From Anaerolineales bacterium (GTDB lineage: Bacteria > Chloroflexota > Anaerolineae > Anaerolineales > E44-bin32): DNA of 9,974 bases. The DNA lies in the NCBI GenBank assembly GCA_030606845.1, contig JAUWFP010000060.1, forward strand, positions 1 to 9,974. The letters are read 5' to 3'. Each line of letters begins with the position of its first letter. Position 1 is the first letter of the stretch. A model generated the notes under the pieces. The model ran no database searches. It saw nothing but the letters and a program-made list of their open reading frames with translations, and was not told where the DNA came from. Below are positions 6,546 through 9,974 of this stretch, piece after piece. The translations under genes and the position numbers were made by a program.

Positions 6546-7487
6546 ATGACGCATCAATATAAGATCATCCTCAATCCCCATGCTGGATCGGGGCGCGGTC
6601 AACGAGAACTCCTAAAGATCCATCACCTTCTGAAGCACCACAATCTAGACTATGACCTTACTTGTACTGAGAACACCTGGCATGCCGCTGATCTTGCCGC
6701 CGAGGCAGCTCGTGCAGGTTATAAGGTTGTGGTTGCCGCTGGAGGTGATGGAACATCGAATGAAGTGATCAACGGCTTGATGGAAGCGCGAGGAACGGGG
6801 GTTAACAGTCCTGCTTTAGGCGTGCTGAGCCTCGGCCGCGGGAACGACTTCGCCCATGCCGTCGGCATTCCGGTGGACCTTGAGTCAGCTGTTAAAGTGC
6901 TCATCAAGGATCATCGACGCCGGATCGACCTGGGCCAGGTATACGGCGGCAATTTCCCCAACGGTCGTTACTTCGGTAACTGCGTCGGCGTGGGGTTCGA
7001 TGCCGTGGCCACCATAGAGACCGCTAAGCTGCCGCGTTTCGGCGGCTTCTTAAGTTTCCTCATCGCCGTTTTGAAAACCATCTTCCTCTACCATCGAGGA
7101 CCTGAAGTCCGCCTGGTGTACGATGAGAAAAGCCTTACTCTTGCGACCCTGATGATTTCCATTATGAATGGCCAGCGACTGGGCGATGGATTCTGGATGG
7201 CGCCGGAGGCCTCGGTTGATGATGGTTTCTTCGACCTTTGTATTGCCCGCCAAGTTAGCCGCAGGCGGATCTTAAGCTTGATTCCCCACTTCATGCGCGG
7301 CACACAGGGTACGCAGGATGAAATCATCACCGGCAAGGGAGCGAGAATCACGATCGAAGCCCTGGAAGGCGTCCTCCCAGCCCAGACGGATGGAGAGATC
7401 CTGTGCGTCGACGGGACAGAACTGCGCATCGATATTCACCCCCAAACACTTGAAGTCGTCAGCCCAGGTCCGCGAGAGATGAAATGA
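6546..7487 (+). CDS. Diacylglycerol-kinase-family lipid kinase
   Basis: It is predicted to phosphorylate a lipid (diacylglycerol or similar) with ATP at the membrane, yielding phosphatidate; COG1597 proteins differ in substrate. From ATG 6546 (313 residues) the N-terminus is KIILNPHAGSGRG with Asn10-Pro11 of the nucleotide site. GGDGT is at 66-70, NEVINGL follows, and the second loop is SLGRGNDFA at 95-103. DGE at 282-284 supplies the likely catalytic Glu near the C-terminus. The open frame extends to ATG 6486, one base after the ACT stop, but that start lacks a ribosome binding site and adds 20 non-family residues. ATG 6546 has GAGAG nearby and gives the normal family length of about 300. 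The stop overlaps the next start by 4 nt (ATGA), so it is coupled to the acyltransferase. Confidence 0.93.
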   Translation: MTHQYKIILNPHAGSGRGQRELLKIHHLLKHHNLDYDLTCTENTWHAADLAAEAARAGYKVVVAAGGDGTSNEVINGLMEARGTGVNSPALGVLSLGRGNDFAHAVGIPVDLESAVKVLIKDHRRRIDLGQVYGGNFPNGRYFGNCVGVGFDAVATIETAKLPRFGGFLSFLIAVLKTIFLYHRGPEVRLVYDEKSLTLATLMISIMNGQRLGDGFWMAPEASVDDGFFDLCIARQVSRRRILSLIPHFMRGTQGTQDEIITGKGARITIEALEGVLPAQTDGEILCVDGTELRIDIHPQTLEVVSPGPREMK

Positions 7488-8167
7488 GCCTAAGCCAAAC
7501 GCTCGTGTTGAAATTCCTTGACATCCTGACAAGCACGATCTGCCGCATCGATGATGCCGAAATAGCAGATGTGCCGGCGAGCGGTCCGCTGATCCTCATT
7601 ACAAACCATGTGAACGTGCTCGAAATCCCTGTCCTTTATTCCCGCTTGCAACCGCGGCCCATCAGCGGGTTCTTCGCCGCTAAACGCCTGGATAGCGCCT
7701 GGATGCGTTGGCTTCTCAATGCACTACATGGAATCCCGGTCCAACGCGGTAAATTGGACCGGACCGCGCTAAAGCGGGCAATATCTCGAATCCGTGCCGG
7801 GGACATCTTCGCCATAGCGCCGGAAGGAACGCGCAACGCAGACGGCCGTTTAGGGCAAGGCAAGCCAGGTGTTGTTTTATTAGCGATGCAATCGGATGCA
7901 CCACTTCAACCCGTTGTCCACTGGGGTGACGAGTATTGGCAGCGCAATCTTCGCCAACTTCGGCGTACGCCGTTTTACATCGCAGTCGGCCGCCCTTTCC
8001 GCTTGGACACGGGAGGAAAGCGAGTTGACCGGGATATGCGTCAGGAGATCCTGGATGAGATCATGGTTCAGATGGCTGCCCTGCTTCCACCAGAGTATCG
8101 CGGCGTCTACGCGGACCGGGACGCTGCTAACCCGAAATATCTGCGATTTCTGGAGAGTGCGATTTAG
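7484..8167 (+). CDS. PlsC-family lysophospholipid acyltransferase with HX4E motif
   Basis: It is predicted to move an acyl chain onto a lysophospholipid (for PlsC, 1-acyl-glycerol-3-phosphate to phosphatidate) at the inner membrane face. The length of 227 residues fits. Motif I is NHVNVLE with His42 and Glu47, so the usual HX4D reads HX4E (codon GAA, 7622-7624). Motif II is GIPVQRG at 83-89. Motif III is APEGTRN at 112-118 with Glu114. Motif IV is around PLQPVVHWGD. The rest of the fold is intact, so the change looks like a variant and not decay. The coupling to the lipid kinase suggests a shared phosphatidate pool, though the true substrate could differ from that of PlsC. Confidence 0.9.
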   Translation: MSLSQTLVLKFLDILTSTICRIDDAEIADVPASGPLILITNHVNVLEIPVLYSRLQPRPISGFFAAKRLDSAWMRWLLNALHGIPVQRGKLDRTALKRAISRIRAGDIFAIAPEGTRNADGRLGQGKPGVVLLAMQSDAPLQPVVHWGDEYWQRNLRQLRRTPFYIAVGRPFRLDTGGKRVDRDMRQEILDEIMVQMAALLPPEYRGVYADRDAANPKYLRFLESAI

Positions 8168-8235
8168 GGCTTGATTCTGGTCAGTTCTTCATTTTTATCT
8201 AACCATTTAGACTCATCCTCTGATTCCCCATTAAA

Positions 8236-8333
8236 TGTCAAATTGAGCGAAGTGAAGCATCTCGTTCTTCGTAAGGAAGGGTTCTACTGCCAATGAACGA
8301 GATTCTTCGTCGCTTCACTCCTCAGAATGACCA
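8236..8333. repeat. Palindromic dispersed repeat, about 98 bp
   Basis: The inner arms ATCTCGTTC (8259-8267) and GAACGAGAT (8295-8303) pair perfectly around a 27-nt loop. The outer arms, beginning TGTCAAATTGAGCGAAGTGAAGC and ending GCTTCACTCCTCAGAATGACC, pair imperfectly. The plan matches the element at 3813-3896 (TGTCA...TGACA ends, GCGAAGYGAAGC-type middle, GAGAT-type inner arms), so the two are diverged family members. Confidence 0.68.
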
Positions 8334-8345
8334 TGGCAAGGAACA

Positions 8346-8534
8346 TGTCTTTTCGAGCGAGCCGTGAAACGGCGACCGAGAAATCCCTATGGTGTTTCTC
8401 TTGAGAGTCCCATCCTTTTAGAATGAAGGGATTCTCGGTTCCTTAGATTCTCGAATTCTGAATTGAGTCATCTCAGGGATTTCTCCCTTCGGCAAGCTCA
8501 GGACAGGCACCCCTTTCAGGGTTTCGAAATGACA
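8346..8534. repeat. Composite palindrome of GGGATTTCTC-type arms, about 189 bp
   Basis: The left arm (8346-8388) starts TGTCTTTTCGAGCGAG, holds a small GCCGT-gaa-ACGGC hairpin and ends CCGAGAAATCCCT. The right arm (8475-8534) starts AGGGATTTCTCCCTTCGG and ends TTTCGAAATGACA. Between them AGGGATTCTCGG (8427-8438) pairs with 8376-8388 (one bulge), forming a strong inner hairpin, so three arm units are stacked. The segment TTCGGCAAGCTCAGGACAGG (8488-8507) is a repeat core I have seen widely in environmental bacterial genomes. The half-copy at 3968-3995 belongs to the same family. Confidence 0.65.
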
Positions 8535-8592
8535 ATGATGAGCGGAATCCTCCCCCTATAACATTCCTAAAGTCTGTGATACATTTTAGTTC

Positions 8593-8607
8593 CCTTAACT
8601 ATTAAGG
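8593..8607. promoter_or_regulatory. Candidate MarR operator CCTTAA-cta-TTAAGG overlapping the ribosome binding site
   Basis: This perfect 6-bp inverted repeat with a 3-bp centre lies 11 bp before the MarR ATG and includes the AAGG of its Shine-Dalgarno sequence. MarR proteins are dimers that bind short, AT-rich palindromes near their own start, so autoregulation of the repressor and the exporter behind it is likely. It could also fold as a weak RNA hairpin over the ribosome binding site. A TATAAC hexamer at 8557-8562 might be the -10, without a clear -35. Confidence 0.5.
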
Positions 8608-8617
8608 ATGTTTACAT

Positions 8618-9097
8618 ATGAATCAAACAGACGATCTTCATCAAGCCCTGCTCGATTGGGTACATATCTCCATGAGGCGCACGATGCACGAGTTCACAAG
8701 CTGGATGAACCGCTCCAGCCTTTCGAATTCGCAGCTTGGCGCGCTCATGCGCCTGTATTACCACGGCGACTGCCCCATATCAAATATCGGGGATAACCTG
8801 GGCATCACCGCCGCGGCAGCGAGTCAGATGGTAGATCGCCTCGTCCAGAAGGGACTGCTGCAGCGGGATGAAGACCCGGATGATCGCCGTGTGAAGCGTG
8901 TTACGCTCACCAATAAAGGCAAAACCCTGGTTCAGGAGGGTGTTGAAGCGCGCCTGAAGTGGCTGCGTGACCTCGAGACCGCCCTACCAAAGGCTAAACA
9001 CGGGGATATCATCACCAGTCTTTCAACGCTGACAGAAATTGCCAAAGAACTCGAAGAAACGTACAGCGAGGCCGAGAAGGGTTCGCTGGAAGGATGA
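8618..9097 (+). CDS. MarR-family transcriptional regulator
   Basis: This is a cytoplasmic DNA-binding dimer of 159 residues, normal for MarR. The N-terminal helices (about 5-35) would form the dimer interface. The winged helix-turn-helix follows: SQLGALMRLYYHGDCPISNIGDNLGITAAAASQMVDRLVQKGLL, with the recognition helix at about 64-77. The wing is DPDDRRVKRVTLTNKG at 86-101, the family's most conserved stretch. The C-terminal helices (about 105-155) return to the dimer interface. AAGGATG ahead of ATG 8618 is the ribosome binding site. The exporter gene starts 4 bases after its stop, so the likely role is ligand-released repression of its own operon, typically by drugs or phenolics. The inducer is unknown. 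Confidence 0.94.
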   Translation: MNQTDDLHQALLDWVHISMRRTMHEFTSWMNRSSLSNSQLGALMRLYYHGDCPISNIGDNLGITAAAASQMVDRLVQKGLLQRDEDPDDRRVKRVTLTNKGKTLVQEGVEARLKWLRDLETALPKAKHGDIITSLSTLTEIAKELEETYSEAEKGSLEG

Positions 9098-9101
9098 GAG
9101 G

Positions 9102-9974
9102 ATGAGAAGAAAGCAAAAAGGGCAGCGCCCTAGCAAACAAAGCTTAACCAGAGCCATCCGTTACATGGGTCGCTACAAGAAGGAAGCCGGACTGGCCTAT
9201 GGAGCGATGTTGATCGCCACCTTAGCACAGCTCATGGTGCCCCAGCTTGTACAGAACATTCTCGACGCCATTACGGATGGCATGATCGCCTCAAAAATCC
9301 TCGAGCTTCCAGCGCAGGTACAGGCCATCGCCGCGGAGAGGCTCGGGTTAAGTATCGAGCAGTTGACGTTGAACCGCAACAATTCCCTAGACGCCTTGCT
9401 CTGGGCTGGAGCCTTAATCGTCGTCTTCGCCATCGTACGAGGTGTATTCGCCTTCACCAGGGCCTATATGGGCGAACGCGCCTCACAGAGCGTCGCTTTC
9501 GATCTGCGCAATGAGCTATTTGCCAAAATCCAGCGACTCTCGTTCAGTTACCATGATCGCAACCGAACCGGTCAGCTGATGATCCGCGCCACGGATGACG
9601 TCGAAAAGGTGCGCATGTTCATCGGCCAGGGTCTTCTCATGGCGCTTCAGGCCGTCGTTTTGATGACAGGAACGCTCATTATTCTTTTCCTGACCAACGC
9701 TCGCCTGACGTTGGCCATCCTCCCGATCCTGCCATTGGCATTCGTGATGTTCATGGTCTTCGGTGGAATCGCCCGGCCGATGTTCGAAACTGTCCAGCGC
9801 AAACTCTCGGCGATGAACGCCATCCTACAGGAGAATCTGGCCGGGATTAAGGTCGTCAAGGCATTCAACCGCGAGCGCCAACAGCAGGAACGTTTCAATA
9901 ACGCCGCAGACACTTACATGAACCAGATGCTCCGCGTTATGCGGCTGATGACTTTCCTCATGCCTCTAGTCTTT
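9102..9974 (+). CDS. ABC exporter half-transporter, membrane domain (C-terminus beyond window)
   Basis: This is the start of a multidrug/lipid-type ABC exporter half-molecule (MdlB/MsbA fold). The frame is open for 291 codons to the last base, covering most of the six-helix membrane domain; the ATPase domain lies outside. ATG 9102 has AAGGA seven bases upstream. TM1 is at about 30-50 and TM2 at about 98-118. SFSYHDRNRTGQLMIRATDDVEKVR and LSAMNAILQENLAGIKVVKAFNRE are typical of the family's coupling regions. The TM1-TM2 extracytoplasmic segment (about 58-96, with 'ELPAQVQAIAAERLGL') is longer than in many relatives. Coupling to MarR suggests drug or toxic-compound export. Such genes often come in pairs, so a second half-transporter may follow. 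Confidence 0.93.
   Translation, partial: MRRKQKGQRPSKQSLTRAIRYMGRYKKEAGLAYGAMLIATLAQLMVPQLVQNILDAITDGMIASKILELPAQVQAIAAERLGLSIEQLTLNRNNSLDALLWAGALIVVFAIVRGVFAFTRAYMGERASQSVAFDLRNELFAKIQRLSFSYHDRNRTGQLMIRATDDVEKVRMFIGQGLLMALQAVVLMTGTLIILFLTNARLTLAILPILPLAFVMFMVFGGIARPMFETVQRKLSAMNAILQENLAGIKVVKAFNRERQQQERFNNAADTYMNQMLRVMRLMTFLMPLVF

Larger units (their letters stand above)
8168..8617. other. Repeat-rich gene-free region before the MarR gene
   Basis: No gene is seen in these 450 bp. About two thirds consists of two large imperfect palindromes (8236-8333 and 8346-8534) separated by only 12 bp. The last 80 bp is AT-rich and holds the regulatory region of the MarR gene. No classic stem plus U-tract terminator follows the acyltransferase, so the palindromes are the best candidates for ending or stabilising that transcript. 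Confidence 0.65.

Noticed and set aside
8236..8534. CRISPR array or tandem repeat cluster
   Set aside because: The units are inverted, of unequal length and spacing, and diverged. There are no regular direct repeats with spacers and no cas genes.

Overview
The window is bacterial chromosomal DNA with moderate GC, Shine-Dalgarno-led genes and tightly packed operons. Three things suggest a Chloroflexota (Anaerolineae-like) genome or metagenome contig: proline-rich lipoproteins of a type common there, lineage-typical envelope and ABC exporter genes, and palindromic intergenic repeats with 'GCTTCGCTCG' and 'TTCGGCAAGCTCAGGACAGG' cores. There is no rRNA, tRNA or marker gene, so this assignment is inference.

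Layout. (1) 1-3380, minus strand: a three-gene ABC exporter operon of the NatA/NatB type. It reads ATPase, permease A, permease B, with stop/start overlaps at both junctions. Permease B runs off the left edge and starts and ends outside any simple ORF call, but it is open across 1-1222. The two permeases are diverged paralogues that probably pair under one ATPase. (2) 3381-4042: 662 bp without a gene, holding the operon's likely promoter and copies of the palindromic repeat. (3) 4043-5741, minus strand: two exported lipoprotein genes, one unrecognised and one a TolB-like beta-propeller. (4) 5742-6115: a divergent intergenic region. (5) 6116-8167, plus strand: an operon of a tandem-ACT-domain protein, a diacylglycerol-kinase-family lipid kinase and a PlsC-type acyltransferase, a small phospholipid module with a possible amino-acid-sensing component. 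(6) 8168-8617: 450 bp packed with large imperfect palindromes, ending in a MarR promoter/operator region. (7) 8618 to the right edge, plus strand: a MarR-family repressor followed at once by the first half-transporter of an ABC multidrug-type exporter, cut by the window edge.

Most of the window is familiar envelope and transport biology. I found no convincing previously undescribed defence, mobile or RNA system. The points worth a second look are the HX4E (not HX4D) acyltransferase motif, the ACT plus lipid kinase plus acyltransferase operon, the palindrome on the MarR ribosome binding site, the paired NatB permeases, and the two families of intergenic palindromes.
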